The notes under the pieces were generated by a model. That model ran no database searches. It saw only the letters and a program-made list of their open reading frames with translations, and was not told the DNA's origin. This document shows, in pieces, positions 1-8,000 of a stretch of DNA of 10,897 nucleotides. The DNA comes from an uncultured Clostridiaceae bacterium. GTDB taxonomy: Bacteria > Bacillota > Clostridia > Lachnospirales > Lachnospiraceae. Positions within the stretch are counted from its first letter, which is position 1. Each line of letters starts with the position of its first letter. The position numbers were made by a program, and so were the translations under genes. The DNA lies in NCBI GenBank assembly GCA_947175805.1, contig CAMWOF010000049.1, forward strand, positions 1 through 10,897, given 5' to 3'.

Positions 1-1867
1 CGGACACCTCGCCGGATTCCTGCTCCTTCTCACCGACAATCAGCATATACGGCAGCTTGTCTAAACGTGCCTCCCGAATCTTGTAGCCGATTTTTTCCGC
101 CCGCTTGTCGATGGTGACGTCCACATTGTTTTTGCGCAGCTCGGCAAAAACCTTCTCGGCATAGTCCATATATTTGTCAGAAATCGGCAGGATACGGACC
201 TGCTCCGGGCACAGCCAGGTCGGCAGTGCACCCTCGTATTTTTCAATCAGCCATGCCAGAGTTCTTTCGTAGCAGCCCATGGAGGTACGGTGGATGATAT
301 ATGGGCGTTTTTTCTCCCCGTTGGCATCGATATAATACATATCAAACCGCTCGGATAAGAACATGTCAAGCTGAATCGTAATCATGGTATCTTCTTTGCC
401 GTATACATTTTTTGCCTGGATGTCCAGCTTCGGACCGTAGAAGGCGGCCTCTCCGGCCTCCTCCGTGTAGTCAAGCCCGATATCGTCTAAGATTTCCCGC
501 ATGGCGTCCTGCACCTTATCCCACTCCTCGGCGGTGCCTAAATATTTTTCGGAATCCTCCGGGTCCCACTTGCTCATGCGGTAAGTTACCTCATTTTCCA
601 GACCCAGGGTGGTCAGGCAGTATTTTGCCAGGTTCACGCAGTTTTTAAATTCGTCTGCAATCTGTTCCGGCGTACAGATTAAATGCCCCTCGGAAATGGT
701 GAATTGGCGCACTCTTGTAAGTCCGTGCATTTCACCGGAATCCTCGTTGCGGAACAGAGTGGAGGTTTCGCCCATTCTGTATGGCAAATCCCGATAACTA
801 TGCTGGGTTGCCTTATATACATAGTATTGGAACGGGCAGGTCATCGGGCGCAGCGCCAGTACTTCTTTGCCCTCTGCATTTGTATCTGCATCCGGGTCAT
901 CGCAGTCATTTAAAATGAACATGCCGTCCTTATAGTGATACCAGTGGTCGGAAATGCGGTAAAGCTGCGCCTTTGCCATGAAAGGCGTCCTCGTTCTCAC
1001 ATAGCCCCACTCATAGTCCTCCAAATCCTCAATCCATCGCTGCATTTTCTGGATAATCTTTGTACCCTTCGGCATAAACAGAGGCAGTCCCTGACCAATG
1101 ACGTCCACAGTGGTAAATAATTCCATTTCCCTGCCCAGCTTGTTGTGGTCACGGTTTTTGATGTTCTCTAAAAATTCCAGGCGTGCCTCCAGATCCGCTT
1201 TTTTCGTGTAGGCGGTGCCGTAAATTCTAGTCAGCATTTTATTGTTTTCATTTCCCCTCCAGTAGGCGCCGGAGGAGGAGGTCAGCTTAAAGAATTTCAC
1301 TGCCTTGGTGTTCATGACATGGGGACCGGCGCAAAGGTCTGTAAAGTCGCCCTGCGTGTAGAAAGACAGCTCCGCATCCTCCGGCAGGTCGTTAATCAGT
1401 TCTACCTTATAAGGCTCGCCCTGCTCCTCCATGCGCTTAAGCGCCTCTGTCCGTGGCAGGGTAAATCTTGTAATGTCATGGGCTTCCTTCACTATTTTTT
1501 TCATTTCTGCCTCGATTTTGTCCAAATCCTCCCTGGACAGGGACGGCATATCAAAATCATAGTAAAAGCCCTGGTCGATAGAAGGCCCGATAGTGCATTT
1601 GGCGTCAGGATACAGGCGTTTTACCGCCTGTGCCAGTATATGGGCGGCAGAGTGGTTAAACGCCCGCTGTCCTGCCTCGTCGTTAAAGGTCAGAATATTC
1701 AGGCTGCAATCCTTATCCACAACCGTCCTCAAATCCACAACCTCTCCATCTACCTCTCCCGCACACGCCATGCGGGCAAGTCCCTCGCTAATGTCCGTCG
1801 CAATGTCAATGATTGGCATGGCGGATGCATACTCCTTAAAGGAGCCGTCCTTTAATGTAATCTTCAT
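1..1867 (-). CDS. thrS: Threonyl-tRNA synthetase, C-terminus cut by window edge
   Basis: Charges tRNA-Thr with threonine in the cytoplasm (class II synthetase). The frame is open from the ATG at 1867-1865 to the left edge, giving 622 codons. About 640 residues is usual, so only the end of the anticodon-binding domain is missing. In order: an N-terminal TGS domain (about 1-61); the editing domain with HSAAH (H72, H76) and DLCAGPH (C179, H183); then the catalytic core. The three expected zinc ligands are visible as C344 (RPMTCP), H395 (SEGH) and H526 (IIHR). Class II motif 2 lies around residues 372-389 (FRNE...TRVRQF) and motif 3 at GCYER. The start is supported by AAGGA at 1878-1882, ten bases upstream, and by the MKITLKDG opening typical of TGS. 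One oddity: the zinc-cysteine block reads MTCPFQYY where E. coli ThrRS has MNCPGH. It is preceded by a T-box leader, so it is probably induced by uncharged tRNA-Thr. Confidence 0.97.
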   Translation of the reverse strand, partial: MKITLKDGSFKEYASAMPIIDIATDISEGLARMACAGEVDGEVVDLRTVVDKDCSLNILTFNDEAGQRAFNHSAAHILAQAVKRLYPDAKCTIGPSIDQGFYYDFDMPSLSREDLDKIEAEMKKIVKEAHDITRFTLPRTEALKRMEEQGEPYKVELINDLPEDAELSFYTQGDFTDLCAGPHVMNTKAVKFFKLTSSSGAYWRGNENNKMLTRIYGTAYTKKADLEARLEFLENIKNRDHNKLGREMELFTTVDVIGQGLPLFMPKGTKIIQKMQRWIEDLEDYEWGYVRTRTPFMAKAQLYRISDHWYHYKDGMFILNDCDDPDADTNAEGKEVLALRPMTCPFQYYVYKATQHSYRDLPYRMGETSTLFRNEDSGEMHGLTRVRQFTISEGHLICTPEQIADEFKNCVNLAKYCLTTLGLENEVTYRMSKWDPEDSEKYLGTAEEWDKVQDAMREILDDIGLDYTEEAGEAAFYGPKLDIQAKNVYGKEDTMITIQLDMFLSERFDMYYIDANGEKKRPYIIHRTSMGCYERTLAWLIEKYEGALPTWLCPEQVRILPISDKYMDYAEKVFAELRKNNVDVTIDKRAEKIGYKIREARLDKLPYMLIVGEKEQESGEVS

Positions 1868-1953
1868 ATTCTCATCTTCCTTTCTTAATATTGTATTATC
1901 TGACTATGATACCTTTTCGATTTTCTTTTATGCTTGGCACTACCCCTGAATAC

Positions 1954-1996
1954 AATAAAAATGTCCCTGGTACATGCCAAAACATATACCAGGGAC
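1954..1996 (-). terminator. Intrinsic terminator of the thrS T-box leader
   Basis: The arms GTCCCTGGTA (1963-1972 on the plus strand) and its complement at 1987-1996 form a 10-bp stem, extended by three more pairs after one mismatch. On the minus strand the stem is followed by ATTTTTATT (1954-1962). It ends the leader about 90 bases before thrS. Its 5' arm contains CCCTG (1990-1994), which can instead pair with CAGGG at 2029-2033 next to the T-box sequence. Terminator and antiterminator are therefore mutually exclusive, as in known T-box switches. Confidence 0.93.
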
Positions 1997-2356
1997 GATA
2001 ACTTACTTGATAATATACCGCGGTTCCACCCTGCTTCCCTCAATATGCCGTAAGGAGAATTCCCTGTGGGCTGCGCACACGGGTGTGCGTTTTTGAGGAC
2101 GCTTTGTTTTTTGTATCTGTAACGGGATATCCCGATCAGCTTTCATGAAATGCACAGCCCTCATACCTGTTGTGTAGTATGGTAGAGGCAGTTGGCATCC
2201 GCTCCCGCTGATGGCTCGGAGGTGGTCTTCGGTCTGTTCCCCAGAAATACCTTTCAGCAGCAAAAGGGATAATGGCAGCTTATATGCTTTCTCGAACCTT
2301 TTGCGGTATTCTCTCTGGCTGAAGAAGTCAGACTTACTCTTCTCGTCATTGCCTTT
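1954..2356 (-). promoter_or_regulatory. T-box riboswitch (tRNA-Thr sensing) upstream of thrS
   Basis: This untranslated leader binds uncharged tRNA and lets transcription continue into thrS. Seen directly on the minus strand, 5' to 3': AGTA (2338-2335) followed by GTCTG (2333-2329); the AGAGAG motif (2316-2311); the partner CAGAC (2236-2232); GAA (2230-2228), completing the S-turn pair with AGTA; and ACCACC (2226-2221), which holds the likely ACC threonine specifier. Further on come a small hairpin (2074-2089) in the stem III position, the conserved T-box AGGGTGGAACCGCG (2032-2019), and the terminator at 1963-1996. CAGGG beside the T-box can pair with CCCTG of the terminator to form the antiterminator. 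The region also holds a 12-bp palindrome CGGGATATCCCG (2123-2134), probably another leader hairpin. The 5' end is set from the promoter at 2363-2391 and is approximate; which of the two ACC triplets is the specifier is not settled. Confidence 0.93.
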
Positions 2357-2362
2357 GTAGAG

Positions 2363-2391
2363 ATTTTATGCTCATTGGGCGTAAAAGTCAA
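2363..2391 (-). promoter_or_regulatory. thrS promoter, -35 TTGACT / -10 TAAAAT
   Basis: On the minus strand TTGACT (2391-2386) is followed, after exactly 17 bases, by TAAAAT (2368-2363). Transcription would start near 2356, just ahead of stem I of the T-box. The match to the sigma-A consensus and the placement relative to the riboswitch make this the likely only promoter of thrS in the window. Confidence 0.85.
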
Positions 2392-2422
2392 GCAAAAAAG
2401 ACTGATTGTTTGTGCTCATTGT

Positions 2423-2452
2423 TTGCGCTTGTGGCAAAATCTATGCTATAAT
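2423..2452 (+). promoter_or_regulatory. Upstream promoter (P1) of the jet operon
   Basis: TTGCGC (2423-2428), an 18-base spacer and a perfect TATAAT (2447-2452). Start would be near 2459, about 180 bases before jetA. Its -35 box lies about 30 bases from that of the divergent thrS promoter, so the two could interfere or share regulation. The -35 is a weak match; the call rests on the -10 box. Confidence 0.55.
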
Positions 2453-2456
2453 AAAC

Positions 2457-2486
2457 CCAGCATGCAGATGACATTGACCATGCTGG
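2457..2486 (+). repeat. Inverted repeat at the P1 start site, possible operator
   Basis: CCAGCATG (2457-2464) and CATGCTGG (2479-2486) are perfect 8-base inverted arms separated by 14 bases, so their centres are 22 bases apart (about two helical turns). The repeat begins right where transcription from P1 should start. That fits either an operator for a dimeric regulator or a hairpin at the 5' end of the transcript. No T-tract follows, so it is not a terminator. Confidence 0.5.
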
Positions 2487-2496
2487 TATGAGGCAA

Positions 2497-2530
2497 TGTT
2501 CATCATATGCAGGGTAAACAAACATGAACA
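2497..2530 (+). repeat. Second inverted repeat upstream of jetA
   Basis: TGTTCAT (2497-2503) and ATGAACA (2524-2530) are perfect 7-base arms with a 20-base spacer. They lie between promoters P1 and P2 and just upstream of the P2 -35 box. The repeat is short and AT-rich, so chance is possible; position is the only argument for a regulatory role. Confidence 0.35.
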
Positions 2531-2549
2531 AAGAAAAAGCGCATTGGAA

Positions 2550-2578
2550 TTGATAAATGATGTGATGTGTAATATAAT
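2550..2578 (+). promoter_or_regulatory. Proximal promoter (P2) of the jet operon
   Basis: TTGATA (2550-2555), exactly 17 bases, then a perfect TATAAT (2573-2578). Start would be near 2585, giving a leader of about 50 bases before jetA. It is a better consensus match than P1 and the likely main promoter of the three-gene operon. Confidence 0.78.
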
Positions 2579-2637
2579 GTATAAGTTCAGATATAAAGGG
2601 GTAATTATAAAAACTGATAGCAGAGGCGAAAAGATAA

Positions 2638-4233
2638 ATGGCAGCATTAAGGCATGTGATGATAAATGATATAATCGAAGATCAGAATGTGAGAATGCAG
2701 AATCTGAGGAAGTACTATCCGTTTTTCTGCCTGTGCGATACGGTTTTTTCGCAGTATAAGGACGGGAAGTACGCATATCTTGACATGGGCTATATCACCA
2801 TGGCGTCCCTGCGTTTTTTTATCAATGAGAACAATTTTAATGAGCGGGAAATTACATATGAACAGTATGAGGATTTCCTGATTGAGCTGCTCCGGCGGGA
2901 TTACAATTTAAGGGAGAATCCCAAGGAGGAGCGGCAGCTTTGCGCCTATATCTTTGACAAGCTGAAAAATGACGGCAGGGCATTTGAGTTCCATTTTTTT
3001 GACCCGGACACGAAGGAGACAAAGACAGCCCGGGTAAAATACATTGACAGCCACATTGCCGAAGGCGAGGTAAGATACCATATTACCTCGGAGGGGATTG
3101 AGTTTTATTTAGACACCAAGGAGATGAAGGAGGAGAGCAAAATCAGCGTCCAACAGCTTCTGCTGGGCAAGCTCATCACCGCAAAGAATTTTAAGGGCGG
3201 CATTGAGGTGGTAAAGCGGATTAACAGCGAGGTTTCCAAGCTGATTTATGAGAAGCAGGAGGTGCTTCACATTTTAAATTACGATGTGTTTGCCGGCGCC
3301 CGTGCCTGTGAGGAATACATGGCTACGGCTGCCCGCTGGTTTTCGGAGGAGCAGAAGCTTTTCACCAAGAATCAGCAGTTGATAGAGCAGGCATTAAAGA
3401 CCGCCTCCGCCGGGGGCGGAGATTCGGAGAAGGACAGCTTTTATAAGTCCCTGCAGGATATCCACATTTTGGAGACAGAATTGAAAAAGACTATTAAGAA
3501 GCACAACGATTTAATTGGTGAGACCATTGCCCTTCAGAGCGCCTCGGACAAGATTATCAACCGGGCGAAGTTCAGAAAGCTCCGTAATGTATTTGACTTT
3601 AAGGATACGCTGCTGCGGGCGGAGAAGCGGGATACCCCGGAGGCTTTGGGAAGTATTTTGTCTCCCCTGTTCATTCCCCGTTTGAAAAAGAGCTTTGGCG
3701 TTAGGGATATTGACAATTTACTAAGCTACCGCCAGGATTTGAACGAACGGGGGGAGAAGCTTGTAAAGGAACAGGTGGATATGGACTTTGTCTATGAGGA
3801 TGAGTTAGAGGACACCCGGATTGCAGCCAATTATGCGCGGATTTTTGCAGTGCTGCTAGACCAGCTATACAAGAAAAAGACTGTGGATTTGAATACGTTG
3901 AACGGCATCCTGGAGATACGGTTCGGCGAGGATTTGTTTGTGAACGGTGATTATTATGGCTTTCTTTCCCACCTGTCACAGAAGCGGGAATACGATGTCA
4001 CAAAATTATTGGAAAAGCAGGATACCTTTTTGGAGAGCATCGTAAGGGACAGCATGTCGGAGGAGGAGGTCTCCAGGTACGGAGGCATGCGGTTTACGGT
4101 GGATTTTCTGCCAGAGGAAAAAATAAATTTAAGCAGCTATGCCATAGAGCTTGGGAGATCAGCGGAGACGGATTCTCTTGTACCGCCGGAGGAGCGGTTT
4201 GTAGTGACAAATATGCGGTTTTCGGTGGCGTAA
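2638..4233 (+). CDS. jetA: Wadjet-type JetA, kleisin-like (MukF/MksF-like) subunit
   Basis: 531 aa, first gene of a three-gene operon that ends with an SMC-like ATPase. I recognise it as a Wadjet JetA-like protein (the DUF5716-like group, from memory). The role inferred from the family is to bridge the two SMC heads as a kleisin and bind DNA together with JetB. The N-terminal part (about 25-180: YYPFFCLCDTVFSQY..., RYHITSEGIEFYL) looks like a winged-helix module. It is followed by largely helical, charged segments, with a short Gly/Ser linker near 258-263 before a long helix. A C-terminal part follows (MRFTVDFLPEEK near 480-495), plausibly the SMC-head-binding domain. There are no membrane segments or catalytic motifs. 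The start at 2638 has AGAGG at 2622-2626; Met8 and Met20 are in-frame alternatives with poorer support. The stop is 59 bases before jetB. MksF of a housekeeping condensin is the main alternative. Confidence 0.75.
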   Translation: MAALRHVMINDIIEDQNVRMQNLRKYYPFFCLCDTVFSQYKDGKYAYLDMGYITMASLRFFINENNFNEREITYEQYEDFLIELLRRDYNLRENPKEERQLCAYIFDKLKNDGRAFEFHFFDPDTKETKTARVKYIDSHIAEGEVRYHITSEGIEFYLDTKEMKEESKISVQQLLLGKLITAKNFKGGIEVVKRINSEVSKLIYEKQEVLHILNYDVFAGARACEEYMATAARWFSEEQKLFTKNQQLIEQALKTASAGGGDSEKDSFYKSLQDIHILETELKKTIKKHNDLIGETIALQSASDKIINRAKFRKLRNVFDFKDTLLRAEKRDTPEALGSILSPLFIPRLKKSFGVRDIDNLLSYRQDLNERGEKLVKEQVDMDFVYEDELEDTRIAANYARIFAVLLDQLYKKKTVDLNTLNGILEIRFGEDLFVNGDYYGFLSHLSQKREYDVTKLLEKQDTFLESIVRDSMSEEEVSRYGGMRFTVDFLPEEKINLSSYAIELGRSAETDSLVPPEERFVVTNMRFSVA

Positions 4234-4292
4234 TTATATAGATGCGGACAATCACATATTAACATTTAACAGGCAATTGTAAGGAGACCAAA

Positions 4293-5021
4293 ATGGACAG
4301 CCGAAATTTAGAGAAAGCATTAGATATATATTCCAAGCTTATCGTTGGTGAGGAGATTAAGAAGGGGCACAAAGAAAATGGGCACCTGTACGATGAATAT
4401 TTTCAGAATGCCGAGGTATATGAGATTACGGGCATGATTTTAAAGAAGCTGAATCTGACCATGTACGAGTATCAAGACGCCCTGTTTATCACTGCCGGGG
4501 AGGGCAATCATGTCTTTGGCTATACCAATGAGGAGTTAAAGCGTATGATGGGGCTCCGGTATAACAAGGAGCTCTATTTGTGCTATTTTATAATGTATCA
4601 TGTGCTGCTGTCTTTTTATAATGATTCTGCGGCATATCAGTTTCAGGAATTTATCAGGCTGGAGACTGTTTTGGACGAGGTGTCAAAGTCGCTCACCGGC
4701 ATCCTGAAGGAGCTTTCCATTTACAATATGAATGAGGTGGAGGAGAACAGCTTTAAGACGATTGCGCTTTTGTGGGACGAGCTGCCGGCCATGTCTGGTG
4801 AGGACAGGGACAGGCTGCGGGCGTCACGCTCTTCGAGGGCAGGTCTTTGCAAGCTGACATTTAACTTTCTGCTCAGCCAGGATCTGTTTATCGAGGTTGA
4901 GGAGCGCTATTACCCGACAGACCGTTTCAAGGCGTTAGTTGAGAATTATTTTGAGGAATACCGCGGGCGTCTGTATGAGGTGTTGAACCGGCCTTTGGCA
5001 TCCGGGGAAGATAAGGAATAG
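4293..5021 (+). CDS. jetB: Wadjet-type JetB, MukE/MksE-like accessory subunit
   Basis: 242 aa, between the kleisin-like gene and the SMC-like gene. Size, helical content and position match the MukE-like JetB subunit (the DUF6063-like group, from memory). That subunit is thought to bind the kleisin as a dimer and to help hold DNA. Visible features are an N-terminal helical region (about 1-100, LEKALDIYSKLIVGEEI... and YEYQDALFITAG) and a C-terminal segment (about 185-230, LCKLTFNFLLSQDLFIEVEERYYPTDRFKALVENYF). The latter reads like a winged helix: helix, turn, beta hairpin and a final helix. No enzyme motif is present. The start has a strong AAGGAG (4281-4286) six bases upstream of the ATG, and the gene stops 14 bases before jetC, so the genes are co-transcribed. 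Assignment by sequence alone is weak; order and neighbours carry it. Confidence 0.7.
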   Translation: MDSRNLEKALDIYSKLIVGEEIKKGHKENGHLYDEYFQNAEVYEITGMILKKLNLTMYEYQDALFITAGEGNHVFGYTNEELKRMMGLRYNKELYLCYFIMYHVLLSFYNDSAAYQFQEFIRLETVLDEVSKSLTGILKELSIYNMNEVEENSFKTIALLWDELPAMSGEDRDRLRASRSSRAGLCKLTFNFLLSQDLFIEVEERYYPTDRFKALVENYFEEYRGRLYEVLNRPLASGEDKE

Positions 5022-5035
5022 AAAGGAGAGGCATT

Positions 5036-8000
5036 ATGCCAAGTATTAACAGAATCCGGGTAAATAATGTGAAATATAATTTTGGCACCCAGCAGTATGA
5101 TGATTTTGTAATGCGCATGTATGGCAAAAATACACTGTACGACCTGGCAAACGGCGGTGGTAAGAGTGTGCTGATGCTGCTCCTGTTACAAAATCTGATA
5201 CCGAATTGTACATTGGATGAGAAACAGCCCATTGAGAAGCTGTTCAGAAACGGCGGCGGCAATTCCGTCATTCACTCTCTGATTGAATGGCGGCTGGATG
5301 ATGATGAGGTGAGTGAGGGCTATCGCTATATGACCACGGGCTTTTGCGCCCGCAAGGCAAAGGATGAGGTGGATGGACAGGCGGGTTCCGGCGCATCTGT
5401 CAAGAAGGATACCGCATCTATTGAATATTTTAACTATTCTATTATGTATCGGGAGTACAACAAAAATGATATTGTCAATCTGCCCCTTTCCTACAACAAA
5501 GAACGCATCTCCTTTTCCGGGCTCAGAACCTATCTAAAGGATTTGGCGAGAAAGGATTTTAATTTGAAGGTGCAGGTGTTTGACCGGAAGGGCGAATACC
5601 AGAGATTTATCAGCGGATATGGACTGTATGAGAGCCACTGGGAGATTATCCGGGGTATCAATAAGACGGAGGGACACGTCCGTACTTATTTTGAATCTAA
5701 CTACCGGACTACCAGGAAGGTGGTGGAGGATTTACTCATTGAGGAGATTATTGAGAAGGCATATCTGGTAAAGACGGAGCAAAACGAAGATTCCGGGGAT
5801 ATGGCAAAGAATTTGATGGATATCAAGGACAAGCTGGTGGAGCTTTCCAAGAAGAAGCGGGACATTGCGAACTATGACCGGCAGATGGAGCTTTTGCATG
5901 TGCTGATTGGCAGGGTGTCCTCTTTTCTGACGCTTTTTGAGCAGCGCAGCAAAATGACCGCCACGATTGCCAACGTCTATGCCACCGGCAAGGCGATTAT
6001 ACAGGAGGACGAGCTGAAGCTGGAATCTCTTGAGAAGCAGAAGCAGGAGAAGCTGGCGGAAAAGGAAAGCCGGAAAAAGGATTTAGAGAGCCTTCGGATT
6101 CGCAAGCTGGAATTTGAAAAGCAGGTCTTGATGGAGGACATTGAAGGGCTGGTGCGGGCGGTAGGGCAGAATAAGTCTGATTATATCGAGGCAGAAAACG
6201 AATTGAAGTTTAAGGAGTCCATTAATGACTACATGGATTATAAAAAGGATGCCGCCAGCAGGCATGAAAATGAGATGATGCTAAAGACTGCGGTGGCAAG
6301 CTCTAAGTCTGACATTAGCACATTAAGGCAGCTTGCTTACACAAAGAAAGTCAGAACTGAGCAGCAGGCGCTTATCTATCAGCAGAATTTGTCGGTGGAG
6401 AAGGCCAGGCTGGAAAAGCTGGACAGGCAGTTGGAGGAGGAAACGGAGCAGCTCAGGCAGGCGGAGATTGGTCTGGAGATTGCCAGAAATGATGTGCAGC
6501 ACACGAAGACGGAGGCAAGGGATTTGCTGACCACCGTTGGCAATCTCAAGGCGGATATCAACCTGCTCATGCTGGCAGATGCCGAGGAGCGGATGGAGGC
6601 AAATGAAAAAGAGGTGGCGCAAAAGCAGGCGGAGATTGAAAACCTGGAAATGAAGTGCAGCGAGCGTACCAAGGAATATTACGAGAAGCTGCACCAGCAG
6701 GATAAGCTTGCCATGGAGGTAGCGGAGTGCCAGGCAGAATTAGACCGGCTGCAGGAGAAGCTGGATTTGTATCTGCACAATGCGGAACGGATTCAGAATA
6801 TGATGCGGGTGTACAATGTGGCACACCAGAGCGAGCTGCTGGCCGCCATTAATAAACGCTGTATGCAGTGTATTGTGGATGTGACGAACCGGCAGGAGGA
6901 GTTAAAGGCGCTGGCAAAGCGCCGCCAAGGACTGAATGAGGACAGGGTCATCGGCGAGACGGCTTCGGTCAATAAGGTGAAGGAATATATTGAGACCCGG
7001 CACAGCGAAAATGTGGTGCTGGGCATGGATTATATTGCAGCCAGAAACGCCGCACAGAGGGAGCAGCTTTTGAGCATGTTTCCGCTGCTGCCATACGGTG
7101 TGGTGGTGAAGAATTTTGATTTTCTGCGGACAGATGATGCGATTTACGAGCTGCAGTTAGGAGATTATGCGGTGCCGGTATTTTCGGAGGCAGTGCTGTA
7201 TAACCCTATGGGAAGAAACCGGGACGACTCCGTTGTCTTTATTTCAAAAAACAGCCGGCATTTTACCGATGAAAAACTGTTAGAGCAGGAGCGCCTCCGC
7301 CTGGACGGACAGATTAAGGAGCTGGAGGATACCATCCGGCATTTGATGGAAATCGGCCTGACCTACGAGGAGGATATGGAATATATCAGCAGCTTAGGTT
7401 CCGAGGTTTCCATGAGCACCATGGATGCGGCAAACGAAAAAAAGACGGAAAAAATTGAGCTGGAAAAACAGTTGGATGCCCTAAAAGACGTGTGCCATGA
7501 CATGCTGCTGGAAATCGAGCAGGACGAGGCATTGCTCAAGGAGGCGCATCACCATATGGAGCACCTGCGCAACATGGAGAAAAACCTGGTGGCGGTTAAG
7601 GTGGTCAGCGACCGTATCCGGCAGCTTGAGACGGTGCGCACTGCCAGTGAAGCGGAGATAAAGCGTCTGGCGGAGCTTCAGATATCCCTGAAAAAGAGCA
7701 CGGAGGATTTGATACTGCGCCGGGAGGATATAGGGAACCGGATTCATGGCCTGGAGGAAGCGGGCAAGGCGCTTCAGACAGAGTGGGAGACGGTTTACCA
7801 GGATTATTATATGGAGGGAGATTATGAGGAGGCGGCGCTGTCCGATGAGGATTTAACCGCCGCATTTAAAGCGGCAAAATCTGTCTATGAAAAAGAAAAT
7901 ATTGTGCTGGCAGACAAGAAAAAGCTGATTGAAGCATTGAAGATGAGCATGGAGCGGGCAAAGCGCGCTATTGAAAAGCGGGGCGTTTCCATGGATGTAC

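Noticed and set aside
1319..1855. 178-codon open frame on the plus strand
   Set aside because: It is antisense to the well-conserved N-terminal half of thrS, has no ribosome binding site, and the protein resembles nothing I know.
2003..2263. 86-codon open frame on the minus strand between the thrS promoter and thrS
   Set aside because: It covers the T-box core and most of the leader, whose sequence is explained by RNA structure.
2524..2553. Nine-codon open frame (MNKEKAHWN) upstream of jetA as a possible leader peptide
   Set aside because: No ribosome binding site, no run of regulatory codons, and it ends inside the P2 -35 box; it is likely chance.
6323..6694. Minus-strand open frames within jetC (also near 6379-6672, 7481-7747 and 7605-7865)
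   Set aside because: They mirror the coiled-coil codons of jetC (Glu/Lys-rich sense gives Leu/Phe/Ser-rich antisense) and lack start signals.
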